This document shows, piece by piece, positions 1 to 8,485 of a stretch of DNA of 64,000 nucleotides (position 1 is its first letter; every line of letters starts with the position of its first letter). The position numbers and the translations under genes are program-made. The notes below the pieces were generated by a model. The model was not told the origin of the DNA, ran no database searches, and worked only from the letters and a program-made list of their open reading frames with translations. The stretch is from Lysobacter changpingensis (GTDB lineage: Bacteria > Pseudomonadota > Gammaproteobacteria > Xanthomonadales > Xanthomonadaceae), in assembly GCF_017308985.1 (NCBI RefSeq), contig NZ_JADWPE010000002.1, positions 992,001 to 1,056,000 of the forward strand, read 5' to 3'.

Positions 1-405
1 ATTCCGGGCGAGGTGATCGCGATCATCCCCGCCGCCGACCGCGGCAAGGCCACGGTGAAGGTGCGCGTGGCGCTGAAGCAGAAGGACGCGCGCATCGTGC
101 CGGACATGGGCGTCAGCGTGCGCTTCCTGCAGACCGAGCCGCCGAAGGATGCCGCGCCGGTCGCGCGCGGCGTGCGCGTGCCGGCTTCGGCGCTCACGCA
201 GCGCGACGGTGCCGACGTCGCCTTCGCCATCGCCGGCGAGGACGCCGACCGCGTCGAACTGCGCACGGTGAAGACCGGTCGCAGCCTGGGCGACGACCGT
301 GAGGTCCTATCCGGCCTGTCCGCGGGCGACGAAGTGGTACTGGATCCCCCGGCGGAACTGGACGACGGTGCGCGGGTGCGCGTCGCCGGCGCCACCGCGC
401 AGTAG
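1..405 (+). CDS. Periplasmic adaptor (HlyD/MacA type) of an ABC efflux pump, C-terminal part
   Basis: The reading frame is open from the first base of the window, so the N-terminus lies outside. The visible 134 residues look like the C-terminal beta-barrel and membrane-proximal domains of a membrane fusion protein: a GEVIAIIPAADRGKATVKV strand pattern, a DMGVSVRF segment typical of adaptor barrels, and a closing LSGLSAGDEVVLDPP turn. Such adaptors link an inner-membrane transporter to a TolC-like outer-membrane channel. It is followed by an ATPase and two FtsX-like permeases in the same direction, which points to a MacAB-like export system rather than an RND pump. The substrate cannot be told from sequence. 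Confidence 0.8.
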   Translation: MPGEVIAIIPAADRGKATVKVRVALKQKDARIVPDMGVSVRFLQTEPPKDAAPVARGVRVPASALTQRDGADVAFAIAGEDADRVELRTVKTGRSLGDDREVLSGLSAGDEVVLDPPAELDDGARVRVAGATAQ

Positions 406-578
406 TCCCCGCACGCGCGGGGGAGCGCGGCCCGCAACAACGTTGTCGCTAAAGGCATGTCGAAATGTGCCCCGCCCGTTCGTCGAACGGCCATGGCACG
501 CATCAGCGGGGCGACGTCCCCCGCGTCGTTTTCCGTTCATGTCGGGGACGTCGCCCGACCGTTGACGAGGCAAACGCG

Positions 579-1271
579 ATGGCTTCCCTGGTTTCGCTCC
601 GCAATCTGCACAAGACCTATCAGCGCGGTCCGGAAAAGGTGGACGTGCTGCACGGCATCGACCTGGACATCGAGAAGGGCGATTTCGTGGCCCTGATGGG
701 CCCGTCCGGTTCGGGCAAGAGCACGCTGCTCAACCTGATCGGCGGCCTCGACACGCCGACGTCGGGCGAGATCGAGGTCGGCGGGCAGCGCATCGACCGG
801 CTCACCGCCGGCCAGCTGTCGCAGTGGCGCAGCGACCACGTCGGTTTCGTGTTCCAGTTCTACAACCTGATGCCGATGCTCAGCGCGCAGAAGAACGTCG
901 AACTGCCGCTGCTGCTCACCAACCTGGGCGCGGCGCAGCGCAAGCGCAACGCCGAGATCGCGCTGCAGCTGGTCGGCCTGGCCGAGCGCGGCAGGCATCG
1001 TCCGAACGAACTCTCCGGCGGCCAGCAGCAGCGCGTGGCGATCGCGCGCGCGATCGTCTCCGATCCGATGCTGCTGATCTGCGACGAGCCCACCGGCGAT
1101 CTCGACCGCCAGTCGGCCGAGGAGATCCTCACGCTGCTGCAGGCGCTCAACCGCGACCACGGCAAGACCATCGTGATGGTCACGCACGACCCGAAGGCCG
1201 CCGAGTACGCCTCGCACACGCTGCATCTGGACAAGGGCACGCTGGTCGAGCAGGCCGCGCACGCGGCATGA
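579..1271 (+). CDS. ABC transporter ATPase, MacB/LolD type
   Basis: This 230-residue protein is a stand-alone ATPase of the MacB/LolD/FtsE group. Walker A (GPSGSGKST) is at about residues 41-49, the Q-loop glutamine in VFQFYNLMP near 93, the signature LSGGQ at 145-149, Walker B ending in CDEPTGDLD near 165-175, and the switch histidine in VTHD near 207. The start at 579 is chosen because a GACGAGG stretch lies 8 bases upstream and homology begins there; an in-frame start at 465 would add an unrelated leader. The gene is followed 16 bases later by the first permease. It is expected to power a mechanotransmission-type transporter with the two downstream permeases. Confidence 0.93.
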   Translation: MASLVSLRNLHKTYQRGPEKVDVLHGIDLDIEKGDFVALMGPSGSGKSTLLNLIGGLDTPTSGEIEVGGQRIDRLTAGQLSQWRSDHVGFVFQFYNLMPMLSAQKNVELPLLLTNLGAAQRKRNAEIALQLVGLAERGRHRPNELSGGQQQRVAIARAIVSDPMLLICDEPTGDLDRQSAEEILTLLQALNRDHGKTIVMVTHDPKAAEYASHTLHLDKGTLVEQAAHAA

Positions 1272-1287
1272 GCCAGGAGGCAACGCC

Positions 1288-2454
1288 ATGAAATACCTGC
1301 ACCTGATCTGGGCCGAGCTGTTCCGGCGCAAGACGCGCACCGTGCTGACGCTGCTGTCGATCCTCGCCGCGTTCCTGCTGTTCGGCCTGCTCAACGGCGT
1401 GCGCGAGAGCTTCGCCGAAGCCGGCAAGAGCGCCGCCGGCGCGCAGCGCCTGCAGACGGGCTCGCGCCTGTCGTTCATCCAGACCCTGCCGCTCGCGCTG
1501 AACGAGCGCATCAAGCAGGTCGACGGCGTGTCCACCGTCACCTACGCCAACTGGTTCGGCGGCGCGTACCAGGACCCGCGCAACCAGATCTTCAGTTTCG
1601 CGGTGGCGCCGAATTACCTGGACCTGTATCCGGAGATCGAGGTCGATCCGGCGCAGCGCGAGGCGTTCGACAACACGCGCACGGGCATCCTGGTCGGCGA
1701 GACGCTGATGAAGCGCTTCGGCTGGAAGGTCGGCCAGAAGATCCCGCTGCAGTCGACGATCTTCCCCAACAGCGACGGCACCAAGAACTGGAGCTTCGAC
1801 ATCGTCGGCACGCTGCGCGCCAAGGACAAGAAGAGCGGCGGCTGGTACGACAGCCTGGTGCTGATGCAGTGGAAGTACTTCGACGAGTCCACGCCGTACA
1901 ACCGCGGCGAGGTGGGCTGGTACGTGGTGAAGGTCGCCGATGCGAACCAGGCCGATCGTGTCGCCAAGCGCATCGACGCGCTGTCGGCCAATTCGTCGAA
2001 CGAAACCAAGACGATGACCGAGCAGGCGGCGTTCGCGTCGTGGATGAAGCAGACGGCGAACATCGGCATGATCGTGACCTCGATCATGGGCGCGGTGTTC
2101 TTCACGCTGCTCCTGCTGACCGGCAACACCATGGCGCAGGCGGTGCGCGAGCGCATCCCGGAACTGGCGATCCTCAAGACCATCGGCTTCAGCAACCGCA
2201 GCGTGCTCGGACTGGTGCTGACCGAATCGGTGCTGCTGGTGCTGATCGGCGGCGCGCTGGGGCTCGCGCTGGCCGCGGTGCTCGGGCCGATCGTCAATCT
2301 CGGCAGCGGCGGAATGATCAACATGCCGCCGGTCGGTCTGAACAGCTGGGCGCTGGGCGTGGCGCTGATGGTCGGCATCGGATTGCTGGTCGGCGCATTG
2401 CCGGCGCTGCGTGCGATGCGCCTGAACATCGTCGACGCGCTGTCGGGCCGCTAA
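1288..2454 (+). CDS. ABC transporter permease, FtsX/MacB type (first)
   Basis: The 388-residue protein has the FtsX-family layout: one N-terminal membrane segment (about residues 15-35), a large periplasmic domain, then three C-terminal membrane segments (about 265-290, 310-340, 355-375). The cytoplasmic coupling sequence [19 protein letters not shown] before the second C-terminal helix is characteristic of MacB-like permeases. A strong AGGAGG ribosome site lies 7 bases before the ATG. It sits between the ATPase and a second, different permease, so the working transporter is probably a heterodimer of the two permeases, unlike homodimeric MacB, in which ATPase and permease are fused. Confidence 0.9.
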   Translation: MKYLHLIWAELFRRKTRTVLTLLSILAAFLLFGLLNGVRESFAEAGKSAAGAQRLQTGSRLSFIQTLPLALNERIKQVDGVSTVTYANWFGGAYQDPRNQIFSFAVAPNYLDLYPEIEVDPAQREAFDNTRTGILVGETLMKRFGWKVGQKIPLQSTIFPNSDGTKNWSFDIVGTLRAKDKKSGGWYDSLVLMQWKYFDESTPYNRGEVGWYVVKVADANQADRVAKRIDALSANSSNETKTMTEQAAFASWMKQTANIGMIVTSIMGAVFFTLLLLTGNTMAQAVRERIPELAILKTIGFSNRSVLGLVLTESVLLVLIGGALGLALAAVLGPIVNLGSGGMINMPPVGLNSWALGVALMVGIGLLVGALPALRAMRLNIVDALSGR

Positions 2455-2464
2455 GGAGATCCCC

Positions 2465-3790
2465 ATGAAGAAGGTGAAATCGTTCTTTGGCGGCCTCGGC
2501 CTGCTGCTGGTCGTGGTGCTGGGCCTGGTCGGCTGGCTGGCGCTGCCGTGGTATGCGCTGCTGGTGCTCGCGGTGCTGTTCGCGCTGTGGGTGCTGCTCA
2601 CCCGCCGCGGCCGGCAGGCCGGTTCGGTGACGCAGGTGGGCGTGTCGACGCTGCGACAGCGCCTGGGTTCGTCGTCGGTGATCGTGATCGGCATCGCCGG
2701 CGTGGTGGCGGTGCTGGTGGCGATGCTGGCGATGGCGGAGGGCTATCGCGAAACGCTGCGCCGCAGCGGCAGCGAGGACACCGCGATCGTGCTGCGCGGC
2801 GCGTCGGCGGCGGAAGTGATGTCCACGCTCAGCCTCGACAACATCAACGTGATCGCCCAGGCGCCGGGCATCGCGCGCGATGCGCAGGGGCGTCCGGTCG
2901 CGTCGGCCGAGCTGGTCGTCGCGGCCAACCTGCCGTTGCGCGACGGCGGCCCGGACGAGGACGGCAGCGTGCAGCTGCGCGGCGTCGGCGAGCAGGCCTG
3001 GGCGGTGCGTCCGAACGTCAAACTGGTCGAAGGCCGCCGCTTCAACACCGGCATGCGCGAGATAGTCGTTGGCGTCGGTGCGCAGCGGCAGTTCCGCGGG
3101 CTGGAGGTCGGCAAGCAGGTGCGCATCGGCAGCGATCTGTGGACGGTCGTCGGCGCGTTCCGTTCGGGCGACGCGATGGAGTCCGAGGTCTGGGCCGACG
3201 CCGAGGTCGTGGCGACCACGTACCGGCGCGGCAGCACGCGCACGTCGGTCACGGCGCGGCTGGAGAACGCCGGGGCGTTCAAGACGTTCAAGGCGGCGCT
3301 CGCGGCCGATCCGCGCCTGGACACCGACGCCACCACCACGCTGGAGTACTTCAGCAAGCAGTCCGAGCAGATGGTGAAGATCATCCGCGTGATCGGCATC
3401 GTGGTCGGCGCGATCATGGCGATCGGCGCGGTGTTCGGCGCGCTCAACACCATGTTCGCCACCGTCGCGACGCGTGCGCGCGAGATCGCCACGCTGCGCG
3501 CCATCGGCTTCCGCTCGGTGCCGGTGGTGGTGGCGGTGATGCTGGAGACGATGCTGCTGGCGCTGGTCGGCGGCCTGATCGGCGGCCTGCTCGCGTGGCT
3601 CATCTTCAACGGCTACACGGCGTCGACGATCGCCGGCGGCGTGGGGCAGCTGACGTTCGAGTTCAAGGTCACGCCGGCCGTGATGTGGACGGGACTGAAG
3701 TGGGCGCTGGCGATCGGTTTCGTCGGCGGTCTGTTCCCGGCCCTGCGCGCCGCGCGGTTGCCGGTGACGGATGCGCTGCGGGCGGCGTAA
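2465..3790 (+). CDS. ABC transporter permease, FtsX/MacB type (second)
   Basis: This 441-residue permease begins 10 bases after the first one, behind an AAGGAGA ribosome site. It has the FtsX core (a membrane segment near residues 75-95, a periplasmic domain, and three helices after about 305) and the coupling motif REIATLRAIGFRSVPV. It differs from its partner by an additional pair of hydrophobic segments at the N-terminus (about residues 8-45) ahead of the usual first helix. It is the last gene of the operon and is followed by a strong intrinsic terminator. Confidence 0.9.
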   Translation: MKKVKSFFGGLGLLLVVVLGLVGWLALPWYALLVLAVLFALWVLLTRRGRQAGSVTQVGVSTLRQRLGSSSVIVIGIAGVVAVLVAMLAMAEGYRETLRRSGSEDTAIVLRGASAAEVMSTLSLDNINVIAQAPGIARDAQGRPVASAELVVAANLPLRDGGPDEDGSVQLRGVGEQAWAVRPNVKLVEGRRFNTGMREIVVGVGAQRQFRGLEVGKQVRIGSDLWTVVGAFRSGDAMESEVWADAEVVATTYRRGSTRTSVTARLENAGAFKTFKAALAADPRLDTDATTTLEYFSKQSEQMVKIIRVIGIVVGAIMAIGAVFGALNTMFATVATRAREIATLRAIGFRSVPVVVAVMLETMLLALVGGLIGGLLAWLIFNGYTASTIAGGVGQLTFEFKVTPAVMWTGLKWALAIGFVGGLFPALRAARLPVTDALRAA

Positions 3791-3819
3791 GCCGCGGGCT
3801 GTCCGGAAGCAGCACGACG

Positions 3820-3854
3820 AAGAGGCCGCGAGGGATCGCGGCCTCTTTCTTTGC
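3820..3854 (+). terminator. Intrinsic terminator of the ABC efflux operon
   Basis: A perfect 12-bp stem (3820-3831 with 3836-3847) around a GGGA loop is followed by a T-rich stretch (TTTCTTTGC). It lies 30 bases after the last permease stop codon. Confidence 0.85.
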
Positions 3855-3932
3855 TGTCGTCTCCGCGCAGTCGCGCGGCGGGGGTCCAGAGTCGGCGATG
3901 CTCCGGACAGCGTGACAAGCCGGAGCGATGGA

Positions 3933-3950
3933 TTCCCGCCTTCGCGGGAA
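3933..3950. repeat. Short dispersed hairpin (CCCGCCTTCGCGGG type)
   Basis: TTCCCGC and GCGGGAA arms flank a CTTC loop, in the context GGATTCCCGCCTTCGCGGGA. A related element with arms CCCGGC/GCCGGG and a TTTC loop lies at 31854-31869. Both sit between convergent genes. Such hairpins are common dispersed intergenic elements in high-GC proteobacteria. Confidence 0.6.
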
Positions 3951-4007
3951 GGGCGGCCTCAGGACGGCGGTTTGGCGCTGACGAACACGGCAGGGAGCGG
4001 CACGCGC

Positions 4008-4517
4008 TTACACGCCCGCCTTCAGCACCCGCTCCGCTTCGATCTTGCCCAGCAGCCACTGCAACCCCGCCAGGTGCTGCTGGTCATGGCTGCACAGGTA
4101 GTGCACCAGGCTGCGCAGGGTGAGCGGGCCGTAGCCTTCGAACTCCGCCGTGCGCGCGAGTTGCGCCTCGTCCAGCCGCGCGATCGTTTCCACCGTGCGC
4201 GCACGCGCGTCGCGGAAGGCGTGCAGCACCGCTTCGGCATCGGCGCGCGCGTAGTCGCGTTCGATCGCCAGCGGCTCGCTTTCGATCGACGGCAGCCGCG
4301 GATGCGATTCCTCCAGCGTGCGGCGGATGCGCTCCTGGTAGCCCTCGATCTCGATGTCGCGCACGTGGCACAGTTGTTCGATCGCGGTGAAGCGCTCGCT
4401 CGGAATGCCGTCCCAGCTGGGCGGCGCCCAATGGCGGTGCGACACCGGAATCGCCTTGTAGTGCGCCTCCAGTTGCAGCGGGAACAACGCGAGTGCGTTC
4501 AGCGTGGTCCTGTCCAT
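4008..4517 (-). CDS. DinB-like four-helix-bundle protein
   Basis: This is a 169-residue helical protein resembling the DinB/YfiT-like superfamily of putative metal-dependent hydrolases. It carries histidines spaced along helices as expected for a metal site: near residue 44 in the LCHVRDIE segment, and in the HYLCSHDQQHLAGLQWLL segment near residues 135-150. The start at 4517 is preferred over 4523 because the GAGG upstream is then about 8 bases away. It begins about 10 bases after the rarD stop codon and so is the last gene of a yedA-like/rarD/dinB-like operon. The reaction is unknown; family members act in thiol-dependent transfer or detoxification. Confidence 0.7.
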   Translation of the reverse strand: MDRTTLNALALFPLQLEAHYKAIPVSHRHWAPPSWDGIPSERFTAIEQLCHVRDIEIEGYQERIRRTLEESHPRLPSIESEPLAIERDYARADAEAVLHAFRDARARTVETIARLDEAQLARTAEFEGYGPLTLRSLVHYLCSHDQQHLAGLQWLLGKIEAERVLKAGV

Positions 4518-4527
4518 GGCCATGCCC

Positions 4528-5439
4528 TCATGCCGTCGCCGCGATCGCCGCCTGGCGACGCGCCCGCCACAGGCCTTCGCCGGCGAAGATCGCCAGCGCG
4601 ATCCAGATGAAGACGAAGCCGGTGGCACGGTCGCGATCGAAGGCTTCGCCGAAGAACAGCACGCCCAGCAGGAACTGGATCGTCGGTGCGATGTACTGCA
4701 TCAACCCGACCACCGACAGCGGCGCGCGCCGTACGGCGTAGGCGAAACCGATCAGCGGCAGCGCGGTCAGCACGCCGGCGAAGATCAGCAGCGCGTCGGC
4801 CGCGATCCCGTAACCACCGCCGAAGCCGCCGGCGCCATGCGTCTCGCTCCACAGCAGCAGCGCCAGCGCGGGCAGGAACAGGTACACGCCTTCCACGCCG
4901 AGGCCGCTCACCGCATCCACCGCGACGAGCTTGCGGATCAGGCCGTACAGGCCGAACGAGAGCGCCAATCCGAGCGCGATCCACGGCGGCTGCCCGTACT
5001 GCCAGGTGAGCCACGCCACGCCCGCCGTCGCCAGCGCGACGGAGAGCCACTGCATCCGCGTGAGCCGCTCGTGCAGGAACACCACGCCCAGCACGACGCT
5101 GATCAGCGGATTGATGAAGTAGCCCAGGCTGCTTTCGACCACGTGGCCGGCGTTCACCGCCCAGATGTACAGGCCCCAGTTGAAGGCGATGAGCACGCCG
5201 CTCAGCAGCAGCATCCACGCCGCGCGCGGTCGCGCGAGCGTCGCCTTCAGCCAGCCGCGTCCCTGCTTCCACGCCAGCCAGCCGGCGACGAGCAGCGCGC
5301 TCCACACGATCCGGTGCAGCACGATCTGCAGCGACGGCACGTTCTTCAGCAGGTGCCAGTACAGCGGCATCAGGCCCCACAGGACGAAGGACGCCGCGGC
5401 GATCCACAGGCCGTTGCGGGTGTCGTGGTGGGGACTCAT
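4528..5439 (-). CDS. rarD: RarD-type EamA permease
   Basis: The 303-residue protein has ten predicted membrane segments in two EamA repeats and matches the RarD (chloramphenicol-sensitivity protein) branch of the drug/metabolite transporter superfamily. Recognisable segments are GLMPLYWHLLKNVPS at the start, NWGLYIWAVNAGHVVESSLG in the middle and LMQYIAPTIQFLLGVLFFGE in the second repeat. Its ATG overlaps the stop of the upstream exporter gene in an ATGA junction at 5436-5439, so translation is probably coupled. The substrate is unknown; metabolite or amino-acid export fits the neighbouring Lrp-type regulator. Confidence 0.88.
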   Translation of the reverse strand: MSPHHDTRNGLWIAAASFVLWGLMPLYWHLLKNVPSLQIVLHRIVWSALLVAGWLAWKQGRGWLKATLARPRAAWMLLLSGVLIAFNWGLYIWAVNAGHVVESSLGYFINPLISVVLGVVFLHERLTRMQWLSVALATAGVAWLTWQYGQPPWIALGLALSFGLYGLIRKLVAVDAVSGLGVEGVYLFLPALALLLWSETHGAGGFGGGYGIAADALLIFAGVLTALPLIGFAYAVRRAPLSVVGLMQYIAPTIQFLLGVLFFGEAFDRDRATGFVFIWIALAIFAGEGLWRARRQAAIAATA

Positions 5440-6389
5440 GCGGCCGGCTCCGAGGACGACGTCGTGGATACGGCGGGCGCCGGCGCGGCGGGCTTCGCAG
5501 CGCGCGCCTTCGACAGCGTGATGATCACCACGCCGAGCAGGATCACCGCCATCGCGCCGAGGTCGTGCGCGGTGAAGCGTTCGCCGCCAATCAAGGCGCC
5601 GAACAGCACCGCGATCGGCGGGTTCACGTACGCATAGCTGGTCGCCAGCGCCGGGCGCACGTGGTGCAGCAGCCAGATGTAGGCGGTGAAGCCGAAGATC
5701 GAGCCGGCGACGACGAGGTAGAACATCGCGGCGGTGGCCGACATCGACGGCATCTGTGTGATGCGCTCGCCGTGGATGACCGCGGCGATCAGCATCCACA
5801 CGCTGCCGGTGAGCATCTGCCCGGCGGCCGACATGAAGGGCTGCGGCAGGTCCTGGTCGCGGCTCCAGATCGAGCCCCAGGCCCAGGCGATCGGGGCGAT
5901 CACCAGGCAGATGAGGCCGAGCGTGGAGGACGACAGCTCGCCGCCCGCGTTGAGCCAGAGCACGCCGAGGAAGCCGATGATCAGGCCGACCCATTCGACC
6001 TTCGACGGATGGCGCCCACGCAGCATCGCGAACACGCCGGCGAACAGCGGCATCGAGGCGACGGCGATCGCGGCCAGGCCGGAGCCGACCTCGGTCTCGG
6101 CCAGGTTCACCAGGCCGTTGGACAGCAGCACCATCCAGATCGAAAGCACCCAGAGCGTGCGCCATTGCCGGCCGGTCGGCGAGGCGACGCCGCGTGCGCG
6201 CAGCACGACGTACATGATCAGCCCGGCGAGGAACATGCGGCCGGCGCCGAGCAGGAACGGCGGGTAGCTCTCCAGCGCGAAGCGGATCGCCAGGTACGTG
6301 GAGCCCCAGAGGATGTAGACCGAGGCCAGGGCGAAGGCAACGGCCAGCGCGCCGGGGGCGGCCCGGCCGGTGGGTGAAGCGGTGCTCAT
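5436..6389 (-). CDS. EamA-family exporter (YedA-like)
   Basis: This 317-residue membrane protein has ten predicted helices in two EamA domains. The opening YILWGSTYLAIRFALESYPP and the LLHHVRPALATSYAYVNPPI segment in the second half are typical of YedA/RhtA-like drug and metabolite exporters. The C-terminus is an Ala/Pro/Ser tail. It is the first gene of a minus-strand operon whose next gene also encodes an EamA transporter. It is transcribed away from an Lrp/AsnC regulator across a 244-base gap, an arrangement often seen for amino-acid exporters controlled by a ligand-sensing Lrp homologue. That regulation is inferred. Confidence 0.88.
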   Translation of the reverse strand: MSTASPTGRAAPGALAVAFALASVYILWGSTYLAIRFALESYPPFLLGAGRMFLAGLIMYVVLRARGVASPTGRQWRTLWVLSIWMVLLSNGLVNLAETEVGSGLAAIAVASMPLFAGVFAMLRGRHPSKVEWVGLIIGFLGVLWLNAGGELSSSTLGLICLVIAPIAWAWGSIWSRDQDLPQPFMSAAGQMLTGSVWMLIAAVIHGERITQMPSMSATAAMFYLVVAGSIFGFTAYIWLLHHVRPALATSYAYVNPPIAVLFGALIGGERFTAHDLGAMAVILLGVVIITLSKARAAKPAAPAPAVSTTSSSEPAA

Positions 6390-6620
6390 GCGGATTCCAT
6401 GCGTGGGGTGGAGGTGCGGCACTGCTCTGGATGAACGCGACGGCGGGAAACACAGCGTTGCGCCGGCCGCGAACGCCGGACGACATCGAGGCACCGTGCG
6501 GTGGGAGCGTTCCTGCCCGTTGGGACAGAAGCGCCGCACGCGCGGTGCCGGAAGTCGTTCGGATAGGCGAAGCGTAACGCGCGAAGGCCGCGACGTGCTT
6601 GATAAATCGTGCGCCTGCAC

Positions 6621-6633
6621 GCAAGAATTTTGC
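6621..6633. promoter_or_regulatory. Possible Lrp-type operator
   Basis: GCAAGAATTTTGC is a near-perfect AT-centred palindrome (one mismatch) lying directly before the ATG of the Lrp/AsnC-family gene. Lrp-family sites are often AT-rich palindromes in shared intergenic regions, so autoregulation is plausible. It is a single short site and could be chance. Confidence 0.3.
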
Positions 6634-7128
6634 ATGCCGCAAACGCCCGTCGCACTGGATGAGTTCGACCACCGCCTGCTCGAGCTGCTCCAGCGCGACA
6701 GCGCGGCGACGTTGACCGCGCTGGGCGAGGCGGTCGGCCTGTCGGCCAGCGCCGTGCAGCGGCGCATTACGCGCTATCGCAAGCAGGGGTTGATGCGCGA
6801 GGTGGCGGTGCTCGATTCGACGCTGCTCGGCACGACCACGCTGGCGACGGTGCTGGTGGCGATGGAGCGCGAGTCGGCCAAGCTGCACGCCGCCTTCCAC
6901 GCCCGCATGCGCGCCGCGCCGGAAGTGCAGCAGTGCTACACACTGGCCGGCGAGTGGGATTACCTGGTGATCCTGTGCACCACCGGCGTCGCGCATTGCC
7001 GCGAGGTCGCCGATCGCCTCTTCATGGACGAAGGCAACATCAAGCGTTACGAAACGCGGATGGTGTTCGACGTGGTGAAGTCGGGCCTGCAGGTGCCCAC
7101 GCGCGTGCCGACGCGGCGTCGCAAGTAA
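6634..7128 (+). CDS. Lrp/AsnC family transcriptional regulator
   Basis: The 164-residue protein has an N-terminal winged helix (about residues 8-55, with the TALGEAVGLSASAVQRRI recognition region) and a C-terminal RAM/AsnC ligand-binding domain (about 70-150, including the GEWDYLVILC strand and a second beta strand pattern). It contains the normal domains and length for an Lrp paralogue. It is divergent from the two EamA exporter genes and is likely their regulator, responding to an amino acid. The C-terminus ends in a basic RVPTRRRK tail. An AT-rich palindrome overlaps the region just before its start codon. Confidence 0.92.
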   Translation: MPQTPVALDEFDHRLLELLQRDSAATLTALGEAVGLSASAVQRRITRYRKQGLMREVAVLDSTLLGTTTLATVLVAMERESAKLHAAFHARMRAAPEVQQCYTLAGEWDYLVILCTTGVAHCREVADRLFMDEGNIKRYETRMVFDVVKSGLQVPTRVPTRRRK

Positions 7129-7158
7129 CGGCTGCGCACCGCGACCGGTGCGGACGGC

Positions 7159-7605
7159 TCACGCGGTTCCGCGGAACACCAGCACCGGCATCGTGGAATG
7201 GGTCAGCACCTTGACCGTCTCGCTGCCCAGCACCAGCGCGTCGATGCCGCGCCGTCCGTGCGAGGCCATCGCGATGAGATCGCAGCCACGCTCCCGGGCG
7301 ATGGCGATGATGGCCCGGTACGGCGATTCGTCCTCGATCACCAGCGTGTCGCAGTGGATGCCCAGCGCCTGCGCCTTGGCGCTCACGTCGTCCAGTTGCC
7401 GGCGTGCGGCGTCGTGCACGACGCGGTTGTAATCGACCACGCCGACCATCAGCTGCTCCGGGGTGATCGCGAACACGTGGTAAGGCGTGGTGACGCGCAA
7501 CGCCGTCACTCTGGCGCGCAGCGAATGGGCGAGCGCCAACGCCTGTTCGACCGCTCGGTCCGACAGCTCCGATCCATCGGTTGGGACGCACAGATGGCGG
7601 TACAT
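7159..7605 (-). CDS. Universal stress protein, UspA family
   Basis: This is a 148-residue single-domain Usp protein. It starts with the typical YRHLCVPTDGSELSDRAV and ends with a nucleotide-binding type loop, in which the MASHGRRGIDALVLGSET segment provides the G-2X-G-9X-G(S/T) pattern of ATP-binding Usp proteins, followed by VKVLTHSTMPVLVF. The start at 7605 is supported by an AGGAG sequence 7 bases upstream. Usp proteins act in the cytoplasm in general stress survival. The upstream region before 7605 holds dispersed repeats, so its promoter must lie in the roughly 110 bases before the first repeat. Confidence 0.92.
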   Translation of the reverse strand: MYRHLCVPTDGSELSDRAVEQALALAHSLRARVTALRVTTPYHVFAITPEQLMVGVVDYNRVVHDAARRQLDDVSAKAQALGIHCDTLVIEDESPYRAIIAIARERGCDLIAMASHGRRGIDALVLGSETVKVLTHSTMPVLVFRGTA

Positions 7606-7716
7606 GGGGCATCTCCTGATGGCGACGTGGGCCAGCGTCCTCCGGAATGGGTGCTGGTGCCATTGCCGAGCGGCGGTACAGCGCGCGTCGCCGACGAACG
7701 GTGGCCTTGCGCTTCT

Positions 7717-7746
7717 GTAGCCCGGGTAAGCGAAGCGCCCCCGGGG
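7717..7746. repeat. Dispersed GTAGCCCGGGTAAGCG element
   Basis: The stretch beginning GTAGCCCGGGTAAGCG, ending in CCCCGGGG, recurs as an inverted pair at 59780-59860 (GTAGCCGGGTAAGCGGAGCG and, on the other strand, GTAGTCCCGCGTACTCAAGC). The flanking GCTTCTGTAG also matches the far end of that pair. It is a mobile-like intergenic repeat family. Confidence 0.6.
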
Positions 7747-7783
7747 AGGCGTGACGTGCGGACCGGGCGCTGTCGCTTGCACT

Positions 7784-8454
7784 TCACCCCTCCCAACCAT
7801 CCCCTGCATTCGAAGGGGAGGGAGCATTTGGCCCCTCTTCCTTCGGTGACCGAAGGGAGTGCGGAGCTGAGCGGGGTTGGGTGAGGTGTGGGACGTGCGA
7901 TGTAATGATGCGGCTGATACTTACGTCGCTGCGTTGAAGGTTGCGTCTGCACTCGTCAGCGCTGCGGTGCTTCACTTCACCCCTCCCCAACTCTCTCCTG
8001 CATTCGCAGAGGAGGGAGCATTTGGCCCCTCTCCCTTCGGTCACCGAAGGGAGTGCGGAGCTGAGAGGGGTTGGGTGAGGTGTGGGACGTGATGCGGCTG
8101 GTACTTACGTTGCTGCGTTGAAGTTTGCGTCTGCACTCGTCAGCGCTCCCAACCCTCTCCTGCATTCGCAGATGAGGGCGCATTTGGCCCCTCTCCCTTC
8201 GGTGACCGAAGGAAGTGCGGAGCTGATAGGGATTGGGTGAGGGGCGGGACGTGCGATGTAGTGATGCGGCTGGCACTTACGTCGCTGCGTTGAAGGTTGC
8301 GTCTGCACTCGTCAGCGCCGCGGTGCTCCACTTCACCCCTCCCCAACTCGCGGCCATCGGGCATAGCCCGATGGCGTTCGTCGCGACGCGCGCCAGTGGC
8401 GCGCAAACGTCCCCTCCTCACCCCTGCATTCGCAGGGGAGGGTGCGTCAGTTCG
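7784..8454. repeat. Array of three and a half nested palindromic repeats
   Basis: About 180-base units are repeated in tandem. Each contains a TTCACCCCTCCC arm, a TGCATTCG loop (7805, 7999, 8161, 8425), a perfect or near-perfect hairpin CTCCCTTCGGT/ACCGAAGGGAG (7838-7860, 8031-8053, 8203-8225), a GTTGGGTGAGG arm, and a linker that begins GATGCGGCTG (7907, 8091, 8263) and ends CTGCACTCGTCAGCGC. Spacings of the linker are 184 and 172 bases. Together with flanking sequence it fills the 880-base gap between the usp and ada genes. I see no protein gene in it; short frames there only repeat with the unit. Confidence 0.85.
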
Positions 8455-8485
8455 CCATGCTTATCCGGCCACAGGGGAGCTGCCT

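Noticed and set aside
7784-8454. CRISPR array
   Set aside because: Units are about 180 bases, not short repeats with equal unique spacers, and no cas genes are near.
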